A stretch of 64,000 nt of DNA from Rossellomorea aquimaris (GTDB lineage: Bacteria; Bacillota; Bacilli; Bacillales; Bacillaceae_B), in contig NZ_CP141595.1 of assembly GCF_035590735.1 (NCBI RefSeq), forward strand, positions 3,930,001 through 3,994,000. Reading direction: 5' to 3'. A model generated the notes under the pieces. The model saw nothing but the letters and a program-made list of their open reading frames with translations. It searched no databases and was not told the origin of the DNA. The position numbers and the translations under genes are program-made. Below are positions 7,729 to 15,748 of the stretch, piece by piece (position 1 is the first letter of the stretch; the number at the start of each line of letters is the position of its first letter).

Positions 7729-8665
7729 GAATTCCTCCTATCCAAAGAACAATGATGAAGATGAAACAAGCCTTCTGCATTCTGGCAATGGCTTTCGGGA
7801 TATGATTCCGTTCTAATTCGAAAACCTTCCTTCCCATTTTCGCACGATCAGAGACCATTCCTTTATATGTATTGAGTCCTCCCAGCTGTATTCCTAAATT
7901 CGCAGCTACAGCGGCCTCTCCCCAGCCGCTGTTTGGACTGGGGTGTTTCTTGGCATCTTCCAGCAGAATTCGAACCCCCTCTTTGTAAGTGAAATATTCA
8001 GGACGTATACTGAAAAATAATATGAATCCTGTGATTCTACTCGGAATCCAATTCAGGACGTCATCCAGCTTAGCTGATGCCCACCCAAAGTCTATGTACC
8101 TCTTATCCTTGTATCCCACCATGGAATCACACGTATTCACACATCTATAAACGATGGCTAGAGGAGCACCGCCGATCAAAGCCCAAAACAGAGGTGCCGT
8201 TATCCCATCGCTAGTATTTTCCGCAACGGTCTCAACAGTCCCTCTTACGATTTCACTCTCATTTAAGTGTTCTGTATCTCTCCCCACGATATAAGAAAGC
8301 TTCTCCCTTGCTGTTTCCATGTCGTTTTTTTCAAGTGGTTTAAATACTTCTAAAGCCGCCAATTTCAGGCTCTTTTGGGAGATGGTCGTCATGATGATGA
8401 TCCCTTCTACCACGATCCCTATTATCGTATGCATAGAATAACTTGCCCAAATGATGCAGGAGGTAAGAATAAATGCCGCCACTACCAATAGCGATACCAT
8501 CACTATACCTTTACTTTTTAGAAATCCTCCTTTATTCAATCTACGATCTAAACGAGAAATCGCCTTTCCCATCCACTTTACAGGATGGGGCCAGTCTCGT
8601 GGATCTCCAATCCATAGATCCAGCACATAAGCAATAGTTATAGCAATCAAGTGATGAACCATCAT
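7700..8665 (-). CDS. cbiB: Adenosylcobinamide-phosphate synthase
   Basis: Membrane enzyme that joins aminopropanol phosphate to adenosylcobyrate. 321 residues. The N-terminal LDLWIGDPRDWPHPVKWMGKAI is the CbiB signature. The middle has ETVAENTSDGITAPLFWALIGGAPLA and the conserved DDVLNWIPSR, and the C-terminal part has PSPNSGWGEAAVAANLGIQLGG. Several transmembrane helices are evident. It overlaps cbiZ by 4 bases (8662-8665) and cobD by 29 bases. Full length. Confidence 0.94.
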   Translation of the reverse strand: MMVHHLIAITIAYVLDLWIGDPRDWPHPVKWMGKAISRLDRRLNKGGFLKSKGIVMVSLLVVAAFILTSCIIWASYSMHTIIGIVVEGIIIMTTISQKSLKLAALEVFKPLEKNDMETAREKLSYIVGRDTEHLNESEIVRGTVETVAENTSDGITAPLFWALIGGAPLAIVYRCVNTCDSMVGYKDKRYIDFGWASAKLDDVLNWIPSRITGFILFFSIRPEYFTYKEGVRILLEDAKKHPSPNSGWGEAAVAANLGIQLGGLNTYKGMVSDRAKMGRKVFELERNHIPKAIARMQKACFIFIIVLWIGGILVGITRSWI

Positions 8666-9369
8666 AAGGCACCCACCCTTTTCTTATACTTGGAAATCGC
8701 GTGGATGGTGCACTCATATACACCTTTACTAATCCTTTTTCCTAAGGGGGTGATCGTTCCAGCGTATTCCAGAAGCACTCCCTCTTCAGTGCTAGCGATC
8801 AATATACTGTCAGTAGAAGTACCCGTTGCTCCACTCCCTGTAACTGGATCTTTTACATTATGAGCTTCAAGAGCTTTCACCTTCGCTTCAGTTGCAGTCA
8901 TTATCCCCTGTATGCTAGCAGCCTCCGTTACTCTCCCATTGACAAACACCCAGATGTTAATCGTGCCCGGTGATTGATCAAACGAATGACGGTCACTCAT
9001 ACTCGCATCAACGGCATTGCTTACTCCTGCGGTAACGACAATGAATACAGAAAATGATCCCTCCTCATAAAATCCCCAGCAGACATCTTCCAATTGAACA
9101 GCCGTCATCATCCCGACCGTTTCTTCTACCCGGGCACCCCTTTGCTGAAGGAACCTTTTCATTTCTTCATAGTGATTCTCACTATGATAGTTTTTTGATA
9201 CATGGCGATTGACGAAGGTTGAATACCACCCTGTTCCGGCATTGGTGACGCCAGAGGATATTGTTTTTAGTGGGAGCGGTGATTGGAGAATGATTTGATC
9301 CTTGGAGTGACTAAGTAAGTGTTGATTGATGATGAAAATGTTTTGAAACTCTTTATTTCCGTTATTCAT
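8662..9369 (-). CDS. cbiZ: Adenosylcobinamide amidohydrolase
   Basis: Removes the aminopropanol tail of cobinamide so that salvaged corrinoids re-enter synthesis at adenosylcobyrate, which the downstream CbiB and CobD then rebuild. It shows the CbiZ blocks SSGVTNAGTGWYSTFVNRHV, VTAGVSNAVDA, GTINIWVFVNGRVTEAA and DPVTGSGATGTSTDSILIA. An upstream in-frame extension to 9480 would run through a terminator hairpin. The ATG at 9369 with GGGAGGAG 9 bases upstream is the better start (235 residues). No cobalamin riboswitch fits in the roughly 45 bases between the hairpin and the start. Confidence 0.92.
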   Translation of the reverse strand: MNNGNKEFQNIFIINQHLLSHSKDQIILQSPLPLKTISSGVTNAGTGWYSTFVNRHVSKNYHSENHYEEMKRFLQQRGARVEETVGMMTAVQLEDVCWGFYEEGSFSVFIVVTAGVSNAVDASMSDRHSFDQSPGTINIWVFVNGRVTEAASIQGIMTATEAKVKALEAHNVKDPVTGSGATGTSTDSILIASTEEGVLLEYAGTITPLGKRISKGVYECTIHAISKYKKRVGAL

Positions 9370-9414
9370 TAGTATCTGCTCCTCCCAGGACATATCAATG
9401 ACACTATTTCTATT

Positions 9415-9445
9415 AAAAAAGCAAACTACTGTCAGTAGTTTGCTT
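9415..9445 (-). terminator. Terminator after minJ
   Basis: GCAAACTACT and AGTAGTTTGC form a 10-bp stem with a 3-base loop; on the minus strand it is followed by a T6 tract. It separates minJ from cbiZ. Confidence 0.88.
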
Positions 9446-9455
9446 GAAAAAAAGT

Positions 9456-10652
9456 CTATGAAACCCGATGGTGCTCCCACCCTGATGATTCATCCGCAAA
9501 AATGATTCCCAATTCGTGATGATCACCTTCGTACAAGGCTCCTTGTGTAAAACGGTTTTCCCCGTTTGTCCCAAGTACTTCAAGCTTACAGTAGGCCCCG
9601 TTCTTTTGAAGGGCTTCATAAAACGCTCTTTCTGTATTTACTTCGGCTCCATTTACTTTCAGTACAATTTCCCCTACTTGAAGCGTCAGTTTCTTTGCAG
9701 GAGAACCAGGTAGAATTCCAAGAATCATGACTCCCTTAGACTGTCTTTTAAAGAAGTATGGCTTAGAATCCTCAGCACTTCGGTAGCGATAGGCAATCCA
9801 TGCCCGTCCCCCCATTGCCACAACAGCTGCTCCTATTGAAAATATGGGAGCCCAGAATCCCGTTACAGCAAGCGTCAATACAAAAGCACCAAGCCAGAAA
9901 ACCTGAGAGCCTGTATGCTTAATCGCAACTTCAGGCAAGGTACTTTTAACAAGCTGCTGAAAACCAAGGAGAAACGGCACACAAAGGAGAGAATACGTTT
10001 CTGTCCCCATTGTAAAAACCGGCCACCATTCAAATGGAAGGGTCAATGTCCCGGTAGGAATCGGCACAAACATCGGCACAAGCCACAGTTTCTTCCCTTG
10101 ATGGGCACCTACTTTCAGTCCACGGGCACTTTTAAGTAGACGGGGTGAAGTATGCTTCCACCCGTTCAATCGAATCAGGCTTCCTTCAATCATCGTCAAC
10201 ACACCGAGAAGCACGACGATGGAGCTCAGCAGCCCTATATTCAAGTTATCTACATATGTATTCACATAAGGGATTTCCCACTGAAAATAATCCAGCGCAA
10301 CCAGGATAAAATACGAAAACCCTACCGTCATGGCCGCAGACATGAGGTGAAAACGGCTCGTTAATGCAAACAGGATGGACACCACCCCTATTAGCATGAT
10401 TCCGGCGAAAGGAATCACAACCCCTGCTCCAACTGTTACGACAGAAAACAGCAATCCAAGTACAATTCCATATGAAAATAAAAACCGCGTATCATGATAA
10501 CCGTCCAGCAATCTCGTATTAAAGTCTCTTCGTTCTCTTTTGACACGATAATAGCCGGTCATGATAGCGAAAAACACAGACAAATATAATACAGGATGAA
10601 GAAATAACTTTCCAAATCCCTTCACGACCTCAAGCAACCAAAGCTCAACCAA
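9456..10652 (-). CDS. minJ: Division topological determinant with PDZ domain
   Basis: Polytopic membrane protein that, in B. subtilis, bridges DivIVA and MinD to keep division away from poles. 398 residues (B. subtilis MinJ 397). The first two thirds hold multiple transmembrane helices, starting EVVKGFGKLFLHPVLYLSVF and then YYRVKRERRDFNTR. Residues of about 300-375 form a PDZ domain (GVMILGILPGSPAKKLTLQVGEI). TTG start at 10652, with AAGGTGGTGA upstream. As in B. subtilis it is next to ctpB. A strong terminator follows. Confidence 0.9.
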   Translation of the reverse strand: MVELWLLEVVKGFGKLFLHPVLYLSVFFAIMTGYYRVKRERRDFNTRLLDGYHDTRFLFSYGIVLGLLFSVVTVGAGVVIPFAGIMLIGVVSILFALTSRFHLMSAAMTVGFSYFILVALDYFQWEIPYVNTYVDNLNIGLLSSIVVLLGVLTMIEGSLIRLNGWKHTSPRLLKSARGLKVGAHQGKKLWLVPMFVPIPTGTLTLPFEWWPVFTMGTETYSLLCVPFLLGFQQLVKSTLPEVAIKHTGSQVFWLGAFVLTLAVTGFWAPIFSIGAAVVAMGGRAWIAYRYRSAEDSKPYFFKRQSKGVMILGILPGSPAKKLTLQVGEIVLKVNGAEVNTERAFYEALQKNGAYCKLEVLGTNGENRFTQGALYEGDHHELGIIFADESSGWEHHRVS

Positions 10653-10841
10653 TGATCCGTCACCACCTTTTTTAAGAAAATTTGCATTATCTACTATTTT
10701 ATCAAAAGACTCCCCTAAAACCTATTGCAATTTTATTTGATAGTTTTACGATTCGATTTCATTTCCGACAGTATTCTGCATATTTTCCCGGGAAATGATG
10801 TCGGATAGACAGGAAAAACAAGTGATTATGTATGATTCCCC

Positions 10842-10876
10842 CAAAAATTAGAGCCAACCATCATGATGGTCGGCTC
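10842..10876 (-). terminator. Terminator after ctpB
   Basis: GAGCCGACCATCATGATGG TTGGCTC forms a hairpin with one wobble pair; on the minus strand it is followed by TAATTTTT, directly after the ctpB stop. Confidence 0.85.
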
Positions 10877-10882
10877 CCAATA

Positions 10883-12328
10883 TTAACGCTTAGCTGTTCT
10901 TTGAATATATTCTAAAGCCGCCTGCAGCTGCAGGTCATTCTTATCATCTTTTACCGCTTCAAAGATTTCTTCCTGTAATCTTTCCGCCGTCACTGTATCA
11001 ATGATCCCTGTAACATCAATGCTCTCCTGACTTTGGAAATCTTTTACGGCCTTTTCTGTTTTCTTACTGAAATAACCATCCACGCGATCAATGGAGAATC
11101 CAAGTCCTTGAAGCATTTCTTGGGCGTTTTGAATCTGTTCATTGTTCATCCCTTCTTGAAGGGGCTTTTCAATTTGAAGCGGGTGGGCATAGAAATAGGA
11201 CGGCTGTCTGACAGGGATATCCGGCTTAATCCCCTTTTTATGAATCCAGTTTCCATTCGGCGTCAGCCACTTGAACATCGTCAGCTTGATATTGCTGCCA
11301 TCGCCCATTGGAACGGCTTGTTGTACCGTGCCTTTCCCAAAGCTCTTCGTGCCGATGAGTGGATACCCTTCCGCTTCTTTTAGCGCACCTGCCAGAATTT
11401 CAGATGCCGAGGCACTTCCTTCATCTATCAGCACCACAACAGGGTAAACCTTTCTTGCTTTACTGTTTGAGAAAGATTTCATCACTTCTCCACTTCGCTC
11501 TTGAATTTGAACATACGGCTTTTTCTCCGTTACAAATTCTTTTAGGATTTCTTCTACACTTGAAAGGAGACCTCCTGGATTCCCCCTCACATCAAGGACC
11601 AATCCTTCTACCTTTTTCTTCTCAAGTTCCTCTAATTGCTTTTTAAAATCAACGGCTGTATTTTCTGAGAAAGTAGTAATCTGGATGTATCCTGTTTTCT
11701 TTCCATTGACTTCCTTCACATCAGAGAGGACCGTCTCGACAGGAATTTCATCACGTTTCACAGATACTTTGATGGGATCCGTAAGTCCTTCCCTTGTAAT
11801 CTCCAATTGAACCTCAGTACCCTTTTTCCCTCTGATTTTCAAAGTAGCTTCGTAGAGGTCAAGTCCTTCGATGCTATTTCCGTCTACTTTTATGATCCGG
11901 TCATTCGGTTTCAGTCCCGCTTCTTCCGCAGGAGAATTTTTAAAAGGAGCTACAATGATCAGCTTTCCGTCCATGATCGTGACTTCTGCGCCGATTCCTT
12001 CAAAAGAAGAATCCAGGGCGTCATTAAATTGAGATGCCGTTTCGGCATTCATGTAAACGGAATAAGGGTCATCCAGAGTCTTCAGCATTCCCTGAATCGC
12101 ACCTTCCACCAGTTGCCCTTTATCCACGTCCTGAAAGAATTTGTCACTAATCAAGTCATACGCTACTTCTACTTTGTGCAGCTTGTCATTGAGCTCGCCT
12201 TTTCCGTCAAACTGAGCAAGCTCGTCCCCCTCCTTGCCCGTCCACTCCAAGCCGCCATACATTCCTCCAGCACCGATCAGCATGCTAATGATGATTGTGA
12301 TGATGAGCTTTCTGCCCGTCCACTCCAT
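10883..12328 (-). CDS. ctpB: Carboxy-terminal processing protease (S41)
   Basis: Secreted or membrane-anchored serine protease; in B. subtilis CtpB cleaves SpoIVFA during sporulation. From the chosen start the protein has an N-terminal signal anchor (KLIITIIISMLIGAGGMYGG), a PDZ domain (GIGAEVTIMDGKLIIVAPFKNSPAEEAGL onward), the S41 catalytic serine in DEGSASASEILAGAL, the lysine in GTKSFGKGTVQ, and a C-terminal peptidoglycan-binding domain. ATG 12328 has GGAGGGG 5 bases upstream; the 32-residue upstream extension looks non-coding. Full length, 481 residues. Adjacent to minJ. Confidence 0.94.
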   Translation of the reverse strand: MEWTGRKLIITIIISMLIGAGGMYGGLEWTGKEGDELAQFDGKGELNDKLHKVEVAYDLISDKFFQDVDKGQLVEGAIQGMLKTLDDPYSVYMNAETASQFNDALDSSFEGIGAEVTIMDGKLIIVAPFKNSPAEEAGLKPNDRIIKVDGNSIEGLDLYEATLKIRGKKGTEVQLEITREGLTDPIKVSVKRDEIPVETVLSDVKEVNGKKTGYIQITTFSENTAVDFKKQLEELEKKKVEGLVLDVRGNPGGLLSSVEEILKEFVTEKKPYVQIQERSGEVMKSFSNSKARKVYPVVVLIDEGSASASEILAGALKEAEGYPLIGTKSFGKGTVQQAVPMGDGSNIKLTMFKWLTPNGNWIHKKGIKPDIPVRQPSYFYAHPLQIEKPLQEGMNNEQIQNAQEMLQGLGFSIDRVDGYFSKKTEKAVKDFQSQESIDVTGIIDTVTAERLQEEIFEAVKDDKNDLQLQAALEYIQRTAKR

Positions 12329-12503
12329 ATATTCCCCTCCAGCTTGTTGTTTGTCTATTGTATAGATAAGAGTGGCGCGACTAAGGACGCCAGCCTTTCT
12401 TATCCAACGAAAAAGACACCACACAAAAACGCGCTAAGGCGGTGCGATGTCTTTGCTTATCTAACTATATGCCGGAGGGGGACGAGTTATGATAAGAGAG
12501 CTC

Positions 12504-13577
12504 TTATTTTGTACCTGTAAAAACTCTTTGAACATAATGGTTCTTGAGGTGAGAAGCAATGATCCCTCCCCACTTTTCAAATTCCACCAGAAACCCGTCA
12601 TGACCAAAGGAAGTGGAGATGAAGTAGTGTTCACTCTTTGGTACAAGTTGTGTAAATTCCTTTAAGTAGTGAGGTGAGTATATTAAATCTCCTTCATAAC
12701 TTATCGAAATCAGTTCGCACTGATAATTCTTCGCCACCTCTTCCGTTCCTTCTCTTCCCCTTCCGATATCATGTGAATTCATCGCTTTCAGCAGGGTAAG
12801 ATAGCTGTTTGGGTCAAACCGCTTTCCTAATTTCTTTCCTTGGTAATCGAGATAGCTTTCGACATTGAAACGTTCGTTTTGCTTTTCACGTTGGAAACGC
12901 TGATCGAACAGCTCCTGTGTCCGGTACGTGACCATACCGACCATTCTCGCAATCTCTAATCCTTTTAAGATAGCGCCTGGTGGATAATGTCCCTTTTGAA
13001 ACTCGGGGTCCCCTTCAATCGCTGTGATTCCAATGTGATTAAAAGCGAGACCATAATCATTTAAGGCAGGGGTGACGGCAAGAGCGAATACTTTATTTAT
13101 ATAGGCAGGATACAGGGCCCCCCATTCCAAGGCCTGCATCCCTCCCAGCGAACCTCCGATGACCGCTTCGATGTGGTCGATTGAAAGTTGTTGGAGTGCT
13201 TTATACTGGGCATGGACCATGTCCCTTATCGTAATACCCGGGAAGTCCGGACCGTAACGCTCTCCGGTATGTTGATTGGTGGACGTCGGTCCCGTGCTTC
13301 CTTCACATCCTCCTAATACATTAAAGGCAATCACATTAAAATGTTCGGTATCAATATACGATCCGGGACCAATCAGTCCGTCCCACCAGCCCCGGTCTTC
13401 ACTCGTCCCCTTTACGATATGGGTGCCGGTGAGGGCATGGCAAACCAGGATGGTCGGTCCGTCTTTGTTTCCTGTTCGTTCATACGTAAGATCTACATTT
13501 TTCAACGTGGTGCCTGACTCTAATGTTAGGGATGGGATGGTAATGGAGCTAACTTCATATGTGTATGGCTTCTCCAT
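12504..13577 (-). CDS. metX: Homoserine O-acetyltransferase
   Basis: Alpha/beta hydrolase-fold enzyme that activates homoserine with acetyl-CoA at the start of methionine synthesis. 357 residues. Motifs: CHALTGTH (oxyanion region), NVLGGCEGSTGPTS, the nucleophile in GGSLGGMQALEW, an acidic residue in SYEGDLIYSP and the histidine in SFGHDGFLVEF. Sequence alone cannot exclude succinyl-CoA use. It follows metY by about 330 bases and is probably in the same S-box-controlled unit. The start at 13577 has AGGAGGTGGAGGA just upstream. Confidence 0.93.
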   Translation of the reverse strand: MEKPYTYEVSSITIPSLTLESGTTLKNVDLTYERTGNKDGPTILVCHALTGTHIVKGTSEDRGWWDGLIGPGSYIDTEHFNVIAFNVLGGCEGSTGPTSTNQHTGERYGPDFPGITIRDMVHAQYKALQQLSIDHIEAVIGGSLGGMQALEWGALYPAYINKVFALAVTPALNDYGLAFNHIGITAIEGDPEFQKGHYPPGAILKGLEIARMVGMVTYRTQELFDQRFQREKQNERFNVESYLDYQGKKLGKRFDPNSYLTLLKAMNSHDIGRGREGTEEVAKNYQCELISISYEGDLIYSPHYLKEFTQLVPKSEHYFISTSFGHDGFLVEFEKWGGIIASHLKNHYVQRVFTGTK

Positions 13578-13906
13578 TCCTCCACCTCCTTTTTTGGTGT
13601 TGTGGCGGGGGTGATCGAGTTCCCCCGTGTTTAAAACAGTTGATTATGGCCTGATTTTTGGATATTGCCATTATGGGCGTTGTGAATTCGTTGTTAAGGC
13701 TACCGTCAATAATTCAGATTTTCATTCAAGGTGACAGCGTGTAGTCTGTTTCTGATAAAATCCCGATTTCGCTGATATATTGGGAATTTCGCTGATATCT
13801 CCCTATCATAGACCCCGGAAACCCTAAAAATAGTATCCAAAATCCACTTTTTCACACCGTAGAGTGATTTCAATTACGTTTTTAGGGTTAAATTCCCCAG
13901 TTCCTA
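13578..13906. other. Region between metY and metX
   Basis: About 330 bases without a gene. It contains three units of a 20-bp phased repeat (13752-13811) and no clear terminator, so read-through from metY into metX is plausible. Confidence 0.6.
13752..13811. repeat. 20-bp phased CTGATA repeat, three units
   Basis: CTGATA starts at 13752, 13772 and 13792, exactly 20 bases apart. The first two units also end in TTTCG. The third is divergent after CTGATAT. Confidence 0.7.
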
Positions 13907-15202
13907 TCATACCCGTGATGTTTCCAATGCGACTTCAATGGCATGATCCAAGTCCTCGATCAGGTCTTTTGCGGACTCTAATCCAACGGAAAGTCTCACC
14001 AGATCCTCGGTTACCCCTGTCGCACGGATTTCCTGGTCATTTAATTGCTGATGGGTCGTGGATGCTGGATGGATGATCAGTGATTTTGCATCCCCTACGT
14101 TGGCAACATGAGACCACAGAGAGATATTATCGACTACTTTCCGTCCGGAATCCCTTCCGCCTTTAATACCAAAGACAACAATGGATCCCGCTCCGTTCTT
14201 CAAATATTTTTGAGCAAGTTTATGAGACGGATGCTGCGGCAACCCAGGGTAAGATACCCAAGCGACACCATTATGCTGATCTAAATGCTCCGCAATCTTC
14301 AAGGCATTTTCTGTGTGACGTTCAATGCGAAGATGCAGCGTTTCTAATCCCTGCAGCAGCAAGAATGCGTTCTGTGGACTTAAGCACGCCCCTAAGTCAC
14401 GAAGCAGCTGCACCCTTAATTTTGTAATAAAGGCTGCCGGTCCCACATCCTGCGCATAGCGAAGTCCGTTATAGCTACGGTCCTCTTCCGTGAAGCCCGG
14501 GAATTTTTCATGATTCCAATCGAACTTCCCACCGTCTATGACGACTCCCCCGATCGCTGTACCGTGACCGCCGATCCATTTTGTTGCAGAGTGGATGACG
14601 ATATCCGCTCCCCACTCGATCGGCTTACATACATATGGAGTGGCAAATGTGTTATCGATGATCAACGGGATGTGATGGTCATGAGCCACTTTTGCCACCG
14701 CTTCAATATCGAGGACGTGAAGGCTTGGATTTCCGATAGTCTCAGCGAATACCGCTTTCGTTTTAGAAGTGATCGCTTTGCGGAAATTTTCCGGGTCAGT
14801 CGGATCTACAAAGTGAACCTTGATTCCGTATTTCGGGAGAGTGGTAGAAAATAGATTATAGGTTCCACCGTAAAGATTGGTGGCCGCTACAATTTCATCA
14901 CCTGCTCCGGCGACATTCAAGATTGATAGAGAGATAGCGGCCATTCCGGATGAAACACCGAGTGCTCCGATTCCCCCTTCTAAAAGGGCAAGGCGTTTTT
15001 CCAATACATCGACTGTCGGGTTCATGATTCGGGTATAGATGTTGCCCGGTTCTTCAAGGGCAAATAATTTTGCAGCATGATCACTGTTATCGAAAACGTA
15101 GGATGTCGTTTGATAAATCGGCACTGCCCTTGAGCCTGTTGATGGATCAGGCTCCTGGCCACCGTGAAGCAGTAGTGTGTCGAAATCGAATGATTTTGTC
15201 AT
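13907..15202 (-). CDS. metY: O-acetylhomoserine sulfhydrylase
   Basis: Cys/Met-metabolism PLP enzyme of 431 residues (the long O-acetylhomoserine aminocarboxypropyltransferase type) that makes homocysteine from O-acetylhomoserine and sulfide. It begins FDTLLLHGGQEPDPSTGSRAVP, has ALEGGIGALGVSSGMAAI-like blocks and DNTFATPYVCKPIEWGAD, and the PLP lysine lies in HSATKWIGGHGTAIGG. The C terminus has HPASTTHQQL and RLSVGLE. Its leader contains an S-box with terminator and a 25-bp phased repeat. The ribosome binding site is TAGGAGGAATTCTC before the ATG. Confidence 0.94.
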   Translation of the reverse strand: MTKSFDFDTLLLHGGQEPDPSTGSRAVPIYQTTSYVFDNSDHAAKLFALEEPGNIYTRIMNPTVDVLEKRLALLEGGIGALGVSSGMAAISLSILNVAGAGDEIVAATNLYGGTYNLFSTTLPKYGIKVHFVDPTDPENFRKAITSKTKAVFAETIGNPSLHVLDIEAVAKVAHDHHIPLIIDNTFATPYVCKPIEWGADIVIHSATKWIGGHGTAIGGVVIDGGKFDWNHEKFPGFTEEDRSYNGLRYAQDVGPAAFITKLRVQLLRDLGACLSPQNAFLLLQGLETLHLRIERHTENALKIAEHLDQHNGVAWVSYPGLPQHPSHKLAQKYLKNGAGSIVVFGIKGGRDSGRKVVDNISLWSHVANVGDAKSLIIHPASTTHQQLNDQEIRATGVTEDLVRLSVGLESAKDLIEDLDHAIEVALETSRV

Positions 15203-15246
15203 TGAGAATTCCTCCTAAATGGTTTTGGTGTTTGGATTTTCGTTTC

Positions 15247-15446
15247 GCGGTTAAATGTTTTGGACGTTTGCCTGTTAATGTTGGTTGGATTTTTAACTGT
15301 TGAATTTTAGTGATAATTTGACTGTTGAATTAGGAATGATTTTTGACTGTTAAAACAAAGCGTTTTTTTAACTGTTAAATACCGACCCATTCTCTCCTGT
15401 TAAATTTCGGCCAAAATTCCCCTGTTGAACTCAGAAACTGAAAAAT
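15247..15446. repeat. 25-bp phased CTGTTRAA array in the metY leader
   Basis: CTGTT followed by RA starts at 15272, 15297, 15322, 15347, 15372, 15397 and 15422, exactly 25 bases apart. A degenerate eighth unit (CGGTTAAAT) begins at 15248. Only about 8-9 bases per unit are conserved; the remaining 16-17 differ. It is transcribed (minus strand, TTYAACAG) between the S-box terminator and metY. Confidence 0.8.
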
Positions 15447-15480
15447 CGAAGAAGTATATTTCCTAAGAAGTTAGAAGAGG

Positions 15481-15513
15481 AAAAAATAAAAAACCCTCTT
15501 CCTAAGAAGAGGG
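15481..15513 (-). terminator. S-box-controlled terminator
   Basis: CCCTCTTCTTAGGAAGAGGG folds into an 8-bp stem and is followed on the minus strand by TTTTTTATTTTTT, just downstream of the SAM aptamer. Confidence 0.92.
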
Positions 15514-15533
15514 TCTAATTTAATAGGGTCCTC

Positions 15534-15653
15534 CTCTTATCTTTCAGGCAGATTGCCTGCAGGAATTAGCACCTTTTCATGTGACGCTTTAATGCGCACA
15601 TGAAGGTTGCCGGGTTTCATCGGGCCTAGTCCCTCCACCTCTCTGGATAAGAG
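15534..15653 (-). ncRNA. SAM-I (S-box) riboswitch
   Basis: The minus strand reads the S-box consensus: AGAGAGGTGGAGGGACTAGG, CCCGATGAAACCCGGCAACC, AAGGTGCTAATTCC and a closing GATAAGAG. P1 pairs CTCTTATC (15646-15653) with GATAAGAG (15534-15541). With its terminator it should stop metY-metX transcription when SAM is abundant. Confidence 0.96.
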
Positions 15654-15692
15654 CATGTAGTTGTCAATGTGAAAATTCTTGCGTTGAGATGA

Positions 15693-15722
15693 ATTATAAG
15701 GGGTAACCGACCTCAACGTCAA
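15693..15722 (-). promoter_or_regulatory. Sigma-A promoter of the S-box leader
   Basis: TTGACG (15717-15722), 18 bases, TATAAT (15693-15698) on the minus strand, about 40 bases before the riboswitch and just beyond the upstream gene. Confidence 0.75.
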
Positions 15723-15748
15723 GAGTATTTTTAGAATTTTTACATAAT

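Larger units (their letters stand above)
15203..15533. other. metY leader region downstream of the S-box
   Basis: Holds the S-box terminator and the phased 25-bp array, and no coding frame. The metY leader is therefore about 500 bases long overall. Confidence 0.65.

Noticed and set aside
9370..9455. Cobalamin riboswitch before cbiZ
   Set aside because: Only a minJ terminator and about 45 bases; no B12-box sequence.
11807..12520. 237-codon plus-strand frame opposite ctpB
   Set aside because: Antisense to conserved ctpB sequence and without family features or a ribosome binding site.
15247..15446. T-box or second riboswitch in the metY leader
   Set aside because: No T-box sequence (TGGNACCGCG-type) or specifier hairpin is present; the region is a phased short repeat downstream of a clear S-box.
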